Numbered from the stretch's first letter, positions 1 through 5,855 are shown. The stretch is 6,056 bases of DNA from Spirochaetia bacterium (GCA_031270615.1 JAISXE010000273.1:1-6056); one strand, 5' to 3'. The notes: generated by a model not told the origin, from the letters alone. A program made the numbers and translations.

Positions 1-185
1 TCGAAATAGGCTTTCAGGGTCGAAAGCAAAAGGCTTTTGCCGAAGCGCCGGGGGCGGCTGAGGAAATAGGGCTTGCCTTCGTTGACGAGCTGGTAGACGT
101 AGCGGGTTTTGTCGACGTAAAGGTAGCCCTCTTCGCGGATGGTAACAAAGTCCTGTATCCCTATGGGAAATTTGCGAAATTGCAT
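1..185 (-). CDS. AAA-ATPase-like / PD-(D/E)XK nuclease family protein, N-terminal fragment
   Basis: Translating the minus strand from the ATG at 185-183 gives 61 complete codons, open to the left edge. The protein begins MQFRKFPIGIQDFVTIREEG, then has YLYVDKTRYVYQLV and PYFLSRPRRFGKSLLLSTL. The order PIGIQDF, then YVDKT, then a P-loop-like RPRRFGKSLLLSTLKAYF is characteristic of the AAA-ATPase-like family (PF09820), which usually continues into a C-terminal PD-(D/E)XK nuclease-like domain (DUF1703). That part is outside the window. The P-loop GKS is at about residues 49-51. The biological role of the family is not established; it is commonly multicopy in gut bacteria and treponemes and has been suspected of a mobile or defence role. 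There is no convincing Shine-Dalgarno sequence before the ATG. An extended -10 box ends only 7 nt upstream, so the mRNA may be leaderless. The gene is divergent from the 283-2082 gene. Confidence 0.85.
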   Translation of the reverse strand, partial: MQFRKFPIGIQDFVTIREEGYLYVDKTRYVYQLVNEGKPYFLSRPRRFGKSLLLSTLKAYF

Positions 186-192
186 ATACCCA

Positions 193-223
193 AGTATACC
201 ATAAAAACGGCAGGAAAGTGCAA
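193..223 (-). promoter_or_regulatory. Candidate promoter of the AAA-ATPase-like gene (extended -10)
   Basis: Reading the minus strand, TGGTATACT (201 to 193) is an extended -10 box. A weak -35 candidate, TTGCAC, lies at 223-218 with a long 19-nt spacer. Seven bases separate the -10 from the ATG at 185, so transcription would start at or next to the start codon. The prediction rests on motif reading only. The same stretch on the plus strand is a 10-bp-period direct repeat, TATACC-CAAG-TATACC at 185-200, which could simply be chance overlap with the promoter. Confidence 0.45.
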
Positions 224-261
224 TTCCCCACCCTCTTCTTCTCCCCCTAATCCAAAAAATT

Positions 262-270
262 TGCTATACT
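262..270 (+). promoter_or_regulatory. Candidate extended -10 promoter of the 283-2822 unit
   Basis: TGCTATACT at 262-270 matches an extended -10 box (TG-N-TATAAT type, five of six in the hexamer). No good -35 hexamer is seen; a pyrimidine-rich tract (about 224-248) and an A-run (254-259) lie upstream. The -10 ends 12 nt before the ATG at 283, giving a predicted leader of only about 5-7 nt. An AGG at 277-279 lies 3 nt before the ATG, too close for an ideal Shine-Dalgarno. Confidence 0.5.
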
Positions 271-282
271 GCGGACAGGTTT

Positions 283-2082
283 ATGGCGGAAACAGTGTTT
301 GACAAACTGGTTCAAGAGATTTCCCCAAACGAGCGGCAGGATTTGCTTCAGCAGATCAGCCGGAAGGCGTCCGTCTCCGAAGAGTCGCTGAGGCCGGACG
401 AGCCGGAGCCGAAAAGTGTTGACCTGGCGGCGGTTTACCGGGGCCTTGGTTTTTTTTCGCGCCTGATTATTTATTTGAAAATGCTGTTTACCGGGCGCGG
501 GAGGGAAGACGTGCTGGAAAGGGAGCTTTTGGCAAATATCGCCCGCGATATCCAAAAAAAAAGCCCGGGCCTGATGAATTTTTCCGCCGGGGTTTTTCTT
601 CCCGCGTTCTGCGAGGAAATCACGATGCTGAAAGACAGCGCGCAGATCTTCCTTCATCCCCTGAGCTTTGTGGAGGGCGGGAGCAGGGGGGATTTTATCG
701 CCTTTCTTGCGGGCCTGCTTATGGAAAACATCCAGGCCCGGTTTTTTCGGGAAACCGACCCGTACTATCTCGCGGCAAGTGTTATGCGCAATGGGCAGGC
801 CTTGTTTACCCCCGGGGAATGGGAAAACCGGCGGGACATGGAACTGCCGCTTGGCTCGGAGATCTCCGACGCCGAAATGAAAAAAATGATGAACTCTAGC
901 CTTGAGGGCATCCTCGCCGCGATTCCTGCCGATGGGAAAACCCTTATGTACCAGAACATGAAAGTCCTGCACCACCTGGTTTCCCTTTCCAGGTTTTCAT
1001 TCACAAAACTCATTTCGGCTTTTTCCTCCGGCCCCGAGGGTGTTCCCTCTCCCTGCCCCATAAGCAGGCTGAAGGCCCAGGTCATAAAACTTGCGGAAAT
1101 CATGTGCAACATGAAGTCCCCGCCTTCGCCTGTTTTGACGCGCGTTTTGTTTCTTTTCTCCAACCAGGAAAAAAGCGGTTCCGCGCTGGAGGCCGAGGCC
1201 GTCCGGCAGATTTCCCAGGCGAACAGGGCTTTGGAAAACATCAGGGAAATCAACAGGAGGATACCCTGGCTCCTCATTGCCCGCTACGCGTCGCGGAACC
1301 CCAACTACTCCTATACGGTATCCGGCGGGGCGGAGGACTGGTTCGCGGTTTTGAAACAGTTCTGGCGGGAGCGGGTGGAGGCGCAGTACAGGGATTTTAC
1401 CGTTCAGCGCAGGGAGAGGGATCTGCGCCGGGAAATCCGCGGCGCCTTTGATCCCGTAACCGTGCAGGAGGTGTCCGGCTACAGTTTCCCCGTTGACGGG
1501 CATACCGTAAGCGGCGCGTATCCTTTGAGCCTTAGCCTGGCAAAGACTTTTCTCGAAGCCGTTTTTCCCGGCGAACTCAGCGGGTATCTGAAAGCGGTTC
1601 TTATCGACGGGGTTTTTTATAACGAAAACAACCGCAAGGAGTTCTCGGACGGCTTCAACGCCCTTTTGAAGGCGGCAGTCATGCTGGAAAAGTTTGAAGC
1701 GCGCCTGACGCCTAACGGGGACGTGACGCTGGCCGTCAAGGCGAACATGAAGGAGTACGCGCCCGCCGCGCTGAAACGCAGGAAAATCCGCCATATTGTC
1801 CAGGGGACGGACCTTGACGCCGAATATCTTTTGCAGACCGTCCAGGGGGGCCTGCATTCGCTTTTGCGGACTATAAACGGCATCCTCTATGGGGAAACCG
1901 GCGGCACCTACGATACCCTGTCGAACCTCAGCTATTTGGGCGGCACTGCAAACGCGGCGTTCCGCGGCGGCCTTGACGCCAGCCTGCGGAAACTCAGCGC
2001 CTTGAACGGCCTTTTGCAGAAACTTGTGCCGCTGGAAAAGGGCTGGCAGGAAAGCCGTGGCGCCCAGGATGGCAAGGCGTGA
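283..2082 (+). CDS. DUF5312-like protein of unknown function (599 aa)
   Basis: This is a long uncharacterised protein that I recognise with moderate confidence as a member of the spirochaete-restricted DUF5312 family; I cannot assign a function. The N-terminus (residues 1-25) holds a short helical segment with an ISPNERQDLLQQI motif, followed by an acidic/proline linker at about 31-46. A hydrophobic, basic segment at about 52-70 (YRGLGFFSRLIIYLKMLF) could be amphipathic or membrane-associated, but no signal peptide or clear transmembrane helix is visible. The body is mainly alpha-helical, with a charged stretch near residues 367-390 rich in Arg and Glu. The C-terminal part (about 525-590) has a distinctive INGILYGETGGTYDTL segment followed by NLSYLGG. 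I see no catalytic motif. Start at 283 is chosen because it follows an extended -10 box and gives the expected-looking N-terminus. The stop overlaps the GTG start of pgeF, so the two are probably co-translated. Confidence 0.85.
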   Translation: MAETVFDKLVQEISPNERQDLLQQISRKASVSEESLRPDEPEPKSVDLAAVYRGLGFFSRLIIYLKMLFTGRGREDVLERELLANIARDIQKKSPGLMNFSAGVFLPAFCEEITMLKDSAQIFLHPLSFVEGGSRGDFIAFLAGLLMENIQARFFRETDPYYLAASVMRNGQALFTPGEWENRRDMELPLGSEISDAEMKKMMNSSLEGILAAIPADGKTLMYQNMKVLHHLVSLSRFSFTKLISAFSSGPEGVPSPCPISRLKAQVIKLAEIMCNMKSPPSPVLTRVLFLFSNQEKSGSALEAEAVRQISQANRALENIREINRRIPWLLIARYASRNPNYSYTVSGGAEDWFAVLKQFWRERVEAQYRDFTVQRRERDLRREIRGAFDPVTVQEVSGYSFPVDGHTVSGAYPLSLSLAKTFLEAVFPGELSGYLKAVLIDGVFYNENNRKEFSDGFNALLKAAVMLEKFEARLTPNGDVTLAVKANMKEYAPAALKRRKIRHIVQGTDLDAEYLLQTVQGGLHSLLRTINGILYGETGGTYDTLSNLSYLGGTANAAFRGGLDASLRKLSALNGLLQKLVPLEKGWQESRGAQDGKA

Positions 2083-2822
2083 ACCGGGGCTGGATCAGCC
2101 TGGGCTGGGGGGAGGATCGCGCCCCCAACGCGCCCACGGCCATGCTCTCGCTTGCCTGCCAGGGCGACATGAGGCTCAAGCCCCGGCCCGCCGCGATTGT
2201 TTTGGAAGAGACCGCGCGGCTTTTTCCCAGCAGGCGCTTCGTTTGGCTTCGCCAGGAACACACGCGGGTCGTCCTGCGCTCCGGCGCGGGGGACGCGGCG
2301 GCGGGCCTTGCCGGAGACGGCCTTGTGACGGATGACCCCCAAACGCTTCTTGGCGTCAGCGTCGCGGACTGCATGCCCGTTTTTCTGTGGGACACGGCCG
2401 GCGGCGGCCGCGCCCTTCTTCATTCCGGCTGGAAAGGAACGGGGATCGCCCGCGAGGCGCTGAAACTGATGAAGGCCTCATACGGCTCGCGGCCGGAAAA
2501 TATCCGCGCCCTTTTGGGGCCAAGCATACGGTCCTGCTGTTACGCCGTTCCCCAGGAGAGGGCCAGGTCCTTTGCCGAGGAATTCGGCGAGGACGCGGCC
2601 GTCTTCCGTGACGGCGCCTGGCGTCTGGACCTGGTGGCGGCGAACACGAAGATCCTCAAGGCGGAGGGCGTCCTGGGCGTTTTTGCCTACCCCGCGTGCA
2701 CCTGCTGCGACGCGCGCTTTTCCTCCTACAGGCGGCAGGGGAAGGGCGGCTATACCTGCATGCTGGCGCTGTGCGCGCCCTGGCAGGCCGAGGGACGCCG
2801 TGGGAGGCACAACACGATATGA
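2079..2822 (+). CDS. pgeF: Laccase-domain peptidoglycan editing factor PgeF (YfiH family)
   Basis: The 247-aa product has the full length of the YfiH/PgeF (multicopper polyphenol oxidase-like, LACC1-related) family. Motifs in order are: RQEHTRVV at about 58-65 (His61), GDGLVTDD at 79-86, GVSVADCMPVFLWD at 92-105 (Cys98), LLHSGWKGTG at 113-122 (His115), LGPSIRSCCYAV at 146-157, and CTCCDARFSSYRRQG at 207-221. His61, Cys98 and His115 correspond to the conserved zinc-site residues; the 17-residue Cys-His spacing matches E. coli PgeF. In E. coli, PgeF removes wrongly incorporated residues (L-Ser for L-Ala) from UDP-MurNAc precursors in the cytoplasm; family members also have purine nucleoside cleavage activity. 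The start is GTG at 2079, inside the GTGA overlap with the preceding stop, with AAGG just upstream, indicating translational coupling. An ATG at 2142 would drop the first 21 residues and is less likely. Confidence 0.93.
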   Translation: MNRGWISLGWGEDRAPNAPTAMLSLACQGDMRLKPRPAAIVLEETARLFPSRRFVWLRQEHTRVVLRSGAGDAAAGLAGDGLVTDDPQTLLGVSVADCMPVFLWDTAGGGRALLHSGWKGTGIAREALKLMKASYGSRPENIRALLGPSIRSCCYAVPQERARSFAEEFGEDAAVFRDGAWRLDLVAANTKILKAEGVLGVFAYPACTCCDARFSSYRRQGKGGYTCMLALCAPWQAEGRRGRHNTI

Positions 2823-2860
2823 CAGGGCATCGGCGTTTACCCTCGCTATATAGAATTAGA

Positions 2861-2987
2861 TTGCGCGAAGCGCAAAAAGCCCGTGGGGCGCAAGGGATTG
2901 CAGCGGAAATCCTTTTGGCTTTAGCCAAAAGATTGGAGCGACAAGCCCGGTTTGCGGCGTTTTACGCCGCAAATGCGCCAAAATTCC
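2861..2987 (+). repeat. Structured palindromic intergenic repeat, copy A
   Basis: The stretch contains a run of hairpins joined by short modules. Hairpin 1 has arms TTGCGC (2861-2866) and GCGCAA (2870-2875) with a GAA loop. A small GCCC/GGGC hairpin follows at 2879-2889. Module 1 is GATTGCAGCGGAAATCC (2896-2912). Hairpin 2 pairs AATC plus TTTTGGC (2908-2919, one bulged C) with GCCAAAAGATT (2924-2934), loop TTTA. Module 2 is GATTGGAGCGACAAGCCC (2931-2948). Hairpin 3 has arms TTTGCGGCGT (2951-2960) and ACGCCGCAAA (2964-2973), loop TTT, then ATGCGCC and TTCC (2984-2987). Modules 1 and 2 are diverged copies of each other. The same arrangement occurs in inverted orientation at 5910-6056. None of the hairpins has a T-run behind it, so they are not classic intrinsic terminators. 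The outer limits are judged from the alignment of only two copies. Confidence 0.75.
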
Positions 2988-3007
2988 AAAGAGGAGTAAA
3001 ATTATAA

Positions 3008-3067
3008 ATGGGTTTTGGGAAAGGCTCTTGTGATTTTCGTTTTGAAATCGGAATTGCTGGCCCCTGA
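3008..3067 (+). CDS. Possible small ORF, 19 codons, between the repeat and rpmB
   Basis: ATG at 3008 opens a 19-codon frame (MGFGKGSCDFRFEIGIAGP) ending at TGA 3065-3067. A good Shine-Dalgarno-like GAGGAG (2991-2996) precedes it by 11 nt, slightly long. No homology is recognised, and no clear promoter is seen apart from the A/T-rich stretch around 2997-3009. It ends just before the rpmB promoter. It could be a chance ORF behind a purine-rich stretch; I would not call it a gene without conservation or ribosome-profiling support. Confidence 0.2.
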   Translation: MGFGKGSCDFRFEIGIAGP

Positions 3068-3077
3068 GCCGCGCCCC

Positions 3078-3106
3078 TTTACATTTTTTTTTGTTTGTGC
3101 TATGCT
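3078..3106 (+). promoter_or_regulatory. rpmB promoter (sigma-70 type)
   Basis: The -35 hexamer is TTTACA (3078-3083), five of six to TTGACA. The spacer is 17 nt with a T-run. The -10 is TATGCT (3101-3106), preceded by TG-N (TGC at 3098-3100), so an extended -10. The predicted start is near 3113, giving a leader of about 24 nt that contains the rpmB ribosome binding site. This is the best-formed promoter in the window and matches a strongly expressed ribosomal protein gene. Confidence 0.75.
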
Positions 3107-3120
3107 CGGCCCATCAAACA

Positions 3121-3130
3121 AGAAGGCGGG
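3121..3130 (+). promoter_or_regulatory. rpmB ribosome binding site
   Basis: The purine-rich AGAAGGCGGG lies 6 nt before the ATG at 3137. It decides the start: the longer in-frame ATG at 3095 falls between the -35 and -10 boxes and would add 14 residues absent from L28 proteins. Confidence 0.7.
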
Positions 3131-3136
3131 ATTTTT

Positions 3137-3388
3137 ATGGCCAGACGATGCGACATTTGCGGGAAAGGTACCGTAAGCGGCAATACGATAAGCCACGCGA
3201 AAAACGCCCTGCGGCGGGTATGGAAGCCGAATCTCATAAAGGTGAAGACGATGGTGGGCACAAAACGGAAGACCATAAAGGTCTGCGCGCGCTGCCTGAA
3301 AAGCGGCAAGGTCGTCAAAATCCTGGCGGGCGAGAGGAAAAACGCAATCAGGGATTTAATCAAAACCCCAATCAAAACCTCAGACTGA
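3137..3388 (+). CDS. rpmB: 50S ribosomal protein L28 (bL28), zinc-ribbon form
   Basis: The 83-aa product starts MARRCDICGKGTVSGNTISH and continues with basic segments (RRVWKPNLIKVK, VGTKRKTIKVCARCLKSGKV), the normal L28 sequence order and length. CxxC pairs at Cys5/Cys8 and Cys50/Cys53 make this the zinc-binding (C+) type. It is a structural component of the large ribosomal subunit. The gene has its own promoter and ribosome binding site and appears monocistronic, with an intrinsic terminator at 3402-3435. Its last 17 nt overlap the 3' end of the convergent hydrolase gene. L28 genes are often next to rpmG or other ribosomal genes; here rpmB stands alone. Confidence 0.97.
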   Translation: MARRCDICGKGTVSGNTISHAKNALRRVWKPNLIKVKTMVGTKRKTIKVCARCLKSGKVVKILAGERKNAIRDLIKTPIKTSD

Positions 3389-4130
3389 GGCCGTCGTATG
3401 AGGGAGCCACCCCCGGGGGAAGCTCCTTTTTTATTGCCCGGTGCTCCACCGCGTGGGAGAAATGCGTGAGGAGCGCCCTCCTGGGGCCTATGCGCCGGAT
3501 TTCTTCGACGGCCTGGGCTATGCTGAAGTGGGTTGGATGCGGCGCGGGGCGCAGGGCGTCGATAATAAGGATGTCCAGGCCTTCGAGCAGGGCGCGGGAG
3601 GATTCGGGTATGCGGCTGCAATCCGTCAGGTAGGCCATGCCCCCGATTCTGTAACCGTAAATGTCCGCCTCGCCGTGTTTGAGCGGCACGGCGGTAACCG
3701 AAACGCCGCAGACGGGGAAATCCCCCGCCCCCACGGGATGCAGGCTCAGGTGCGGGATGCTGCTCTCGTGCCCTGCGGGCGGGTCGAAGATATACGAAAA
3801 GCGCCGCCTGATTTCCTCGAGGACCTGCGGCGCGCCGTACAGGGGGATGGTTTTTTCGTGGCTGAAGGAGCGAAGGTCGTCGATGCCGTGCAGGTGGTCG
3901 GCGTGGGTATGGGTGTACAGAACCGCGTCAATGGATCGGATGCCTTCGCGCAGCGCCTGGATCCGCAGTTCCGTGGCGGTGTCGATAAGGATGGAGCGGC
4001 CCTGCGTTTCCACGAGCAGCGAAGCCCGCGTGCGTCTGTTCTTTTTGTTTTTTGACCGGCACACAGGGCAGCCGCATCCAAGGGCCGGTATGCCGTGGGA
4101 TGTGCCGGTTCCCAGAAAAGTAAGCCGCAT
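3372..4130 (-). CDS. PhnP-like metallo-beta-lactamase-fold phosphodiesterase/hydrolase
   Basis: The 252-aa protein begins MRLTFLGTGTSHGIPALGCG followed by CPVC, the N-terminal signature of PhnP-related MBL hydrolases, where cysteines (here Cys19, Cys21, Cys24) bind a structural zinc. The catalytic metal site is complete: THTHADH at 73-79 (His74, His76, Asp78, His79), His152, Asp170 (YLTDCS) and His223 (LLTHFSH); His201 (PTHFS) is also conserved. E. coli PhnP hydrolyses 5-phosphoribosyl 1,2-cyclic phosphate in phosphonate catabolism, but no C-P lyase genes are visible here, so the substrate is uncertain (a cyclic nucleotide or other phosphodiester is possible). The start at 4130 has a strong GGGGAGGGGG Shine-Dalgarno just upstream and lies 14 nt after the transporter stop, so the two genes form one operon. 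The 3' end encodes, on the other strand, the rpmB terminator. Confidence 0.9.
   Translation of the reverse strand: MRLTFLGTGTSHGIPALGCGCPVCRSKNKKNRRTRASLLVETQGRSILIDTATELRIQALREGIRSIDAVLYTHTHADHLHGIDDLRSFSHEKTIPLYGAPQVLEEIRRRFSYIFDPPAGHESSIPHLSLHPVGAGDFPVCGVSVTAVPLKHGEADIYGYRIGGMAYLTDCSRIPESSRALLEGLDILIIDALRPAPHPTHFSIAQAVEEIRRIGPRRALLTHFSHAVEHRAIKKELPPGVAPSYDGLSLRF
3378..3390 (-). terminator. Weak hairpin at the convergent stops, possible terminator of the minus-strand unit
   Basis: CCTCAG (3378-3383) and CTGAGG (3385-3390) form a perfect inverted repeat around a single base, covering the rpmB stop codon. On the minus strand it is followed by TTTTGATTGGGGTTTTGATT, an interrupted T-rich tract. 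The stem is short (5 bp with a 3-nt loop), so termination here would be weak. Confidence 0.25.
3402..3435 (+). terminator. Rho-independent terminator of rpmB, inside the hydrolase coding region
   Basis: GGAGC (3403-3407) pairs with GCTCC (3422-3426), with an inner CCC/GGG stem in the self-complementary CCCCCGGGGG (3410-3419). Six Ts (3427-3432) then ATT follow. It starts 14 nt after the rpmB stop. On the minus strand the same bases encode KKELPPGVAP near the C-terminus of the PhnP-like protein. Confidence 0.8.
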
Positions 4131-4144
4131 GCCCCCTCCCCGTT

Positions 4145-5848
4145 CTATAGCTGCACCGGCAGGGGCACGGAGGCCTGGGGTTCGGAGTTCATGTTGTACA
4201 GCGCGCGGGAAATTTCAAATGAGTGGTCGCCCACATGCTCAATGTGGCGCAGTATGTCAATAAAGAGGATTTCGGTCTTGACGTGGGCGCGCCCGGTTTT
4301 GAGGCGTTTTTGGGAAGCCTTCCGCAGAATGTCGCGGGACTTGTCGATGGCGTTTTCCATGGCCTCGGCCTCCATAAGCTGGCTGGCGGCCATGCGGACG
4401 CCCAGATGCTCGCGGTTAAAGGCGAGGAATTTTTTTACCATATCGGCGTAGGTTTTTATTTCCTCCGCGCCCAGTTTGTCAAAGTCGATTTTTTTGTCCG
4501 CCTTTACCAGCGCGCAGGCGGCGAGCTTTTTGCAGCACTCGCCGATGCTGGCGGTCTCGTTGCAAATGCGGATAAGCAAGTTAAGTTTTTCCAGGTTCCT
4601 GGTCGAAATGTTCTCCCGCGAGCAGTGGACGAGGAACTGGGATATTTCCTCATACATAAGGGCCAGGTGTTCCTCGCGCGCGTCGATGGCGGCGGCGGTC
4701 TCCCTGGTTTCCCCGGAAGAACCCAAAACGGCCTTGACAGTGGCCGGAAACATTTCTTCCAGGAGTTCCGCCGTTTTTTTGATTTCCGTCTCGGCTTTCA
4801 GGATGTTGATTTCCGGCGCCTGGCGCGGCCCGGCCGCGGTGTAGACCAGTCTGTAGCGGGTCGTCTCCTCGTTTTTCCCGGGTTTGACAAGGAAAACCAC
4901 CAGACGGGAGAAGGGGCGTATAAAAGGAATAAACAAGGCCGTGTTGAACAGGTTGAACAGCGTGTGGAAAAGGGCCAGCCGCGCCGGAAGCAGGGACAGG
5001 TCGGCGGCCTCCCCGGGGATAACCCATTCAATCAGGGAAAGAAAGGGGCGAAAAAAAACCGCCACCCAGATGACGCCCATGACATTAAAAAGCGTATGCG
5101 CCCGCGCCGCGCGCCGCGCCGTCACATTGGTGTTCAGCGAAGCCAGATACGCGGTTATGGTCGTGCCGATATTTTCCCCCAGGACAAGGCACGCGGCGGC
5201 AGGAAACTCTATCCAGCCGTAGTACGCCATAGTAAGGGTCACAGCCATGGCGGCGCTGGAAGCCTGCACAACCATGGTGACAACCGTCCCCACAAGAACG
5301 AAAATGACAAAAGTCGCGAAACCGAGATTCGTGTAGCCCCGAAGGAATTCGAGGGCTTCGGGGTGGCTGTTGATATTGGGAACCGAGTTCTTCATAAGGG
5401 ACAGACCCAGGAAAAGCAAGCCGAAGCCCAGGAGGATTTCGCCGATATTCTGTTTCCCCCATTTTGAAATAAAAAGCATGGGAGTCGCCAGCGCCATCGA
5501 AGGCAGGGCAATTGCGGCAATATCGAACTGGAACCCCACAATGGCAATGATCCACCCGGTGAGCGTCGTGCCGATGTTCGCGCCCAGAATGACACCGATT
5601 GCCTGCGTCAGGTTAAAAAGACCCGCGTTGACCAGGCTCACCACCATGACCGTCGTCGCGCTTGAGGACTGGATCGCCGCGGTCACCAGAAAACCCGTCA
5701 GCACAGCGGTAAAGCGGTTTATCGTCATAAAGTCGAGCACGGTCTTCATTTTGTTGCCCGCTGTTTTCTGTATCCCTTCGGTCATCAGCTTCATCCCGTA
5801 AAGGAACATCCCCAGGGCACCCAAAATCTGCAGTATGCGCATAATCAT
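4145..5848 (-). CDS. Na+/phosphate cotransporter family protein with PhoU-like C-terminal domain
   Basis: The 567-aa inner-membrane protein belongs to the bacterial Na/Pi cotransporter (NptA / PF02690) family. The membrane half (about 1-322) holds the family's internal inverted repeat: AAIQSSSATTVM at 58-68 with GANIGTTLTG at 89-98, and VVQASSAAMAV at 193-203 with GENIGTTITA at 224-233. These QSS-type motifs form the sodium and phosphate site in related transporters. Several hydrophobic segments are apparent (for example about 7-22, 47-75, 97-125, 136-150, 178-205, 255-272, 291-320). The cytoplasmic part (about 335-555) is helical and PhoU-like, ending with LRHIEHVGDHSFEISRALY. It likely imports inorganic phosphate with Na+. 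The start is ambiguous: ATG at 5848 is only 2 nt after GGGGG, whereas the in-frame ATG at 5842 (two residues shorter) has better spacing. It is the first gene of a two-gene unit with the PhnP-like hydrolase. Confidence 0.93.
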   Translation of the reverse strand: MIMRILQILGALGMFLYGMKLMTEGIQKTAGNKMKTVLDFMTINRFTAVLTGFLVTAAIQSSSATTVMVVSLVNAGLFNLTQAIGVILGANIGTTLTGWIIAIVGFQFDIAAIALPSMALATPMLFISKWGKQNIGEILLGFGLLFLGLSLMKNSVPNINSHPEALEFLRGYTNLGFATFVIFVLVGTVVTMVVQASSAAMAVTLTMAYYGWIEFPAAACLVLGENIGTTITAYLASLNTNVTARRAARAHTLFNVMGVIWVAVFFRPFLSLIEWVIPGEAADLSLLPARLALFHTLFNLFNTALFIPFIRPFSRLVVFLVKPGKNEETTRYRLVYTAAGPRQAPEINILKAETEIKKTAELLEEMFPATVKAVLGSSGETRETAAAIDAREEHLALMYEEISQFLVHCSRENISTRNLEKLNLLIRICNETASIGECCKKLAACALVKADKKIDFDKLGAEEIKTYADMVKKFLAFNREHLGVRMAASQLMEAEAMENAIDKSRDILRKASQKRLKTGRAHVKTEILFIDILRHIEHVGDHSFEISRALYNMNSEPQASVPLPVQL

Positions 5849-5855
5849 AGCCCCC

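Noticed and set aside
997..1857. Long minus-strand frame (286 codons) opposite the DUF5312-like gene
   Set aside because: A shadow frame caused by GC-rich codon use in the real plus-strand gene; no recognisable family, and it lies entirely inside the better-supported gene.
2861..2973. Hairpins after pgeF as an intrinsic terminator
   Set aside because: Several strong stems are present but none is followed by a T-run, so termination by the standard intrinsic mechanism is not supported. They fit the repeat element better.
2861..2987. CRISPR array
   Set aside because: Only two diverged module copies are present, separated by a palindrome rather than a unique spacer, and there are no cas genes.
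3095..3136. N-terminal extension of rpmB to the in-frame ATG at 3095
   Set aside because: The ATG lies between the -35 and -10 boxes, and the extra 14 residues do not belong to L28; ATG 3137 has a proper ribosome binding site.
2823..3136. tRNA or known riboswitch in the pgeF-rpmB gap
   Set aside because: No cloverleaf with a TTC-type T-loop, and no riboswitch signature I recognise; the stems are explained by the repeat.
4223..5467. Long plus-strand frame (414 codons) opposite the Na/Pi transporter
   Set aside because: The minus strand carries clear transporter motifs throughout; the plus-strand product is Gly/Arg-rich without any recognisable domain.
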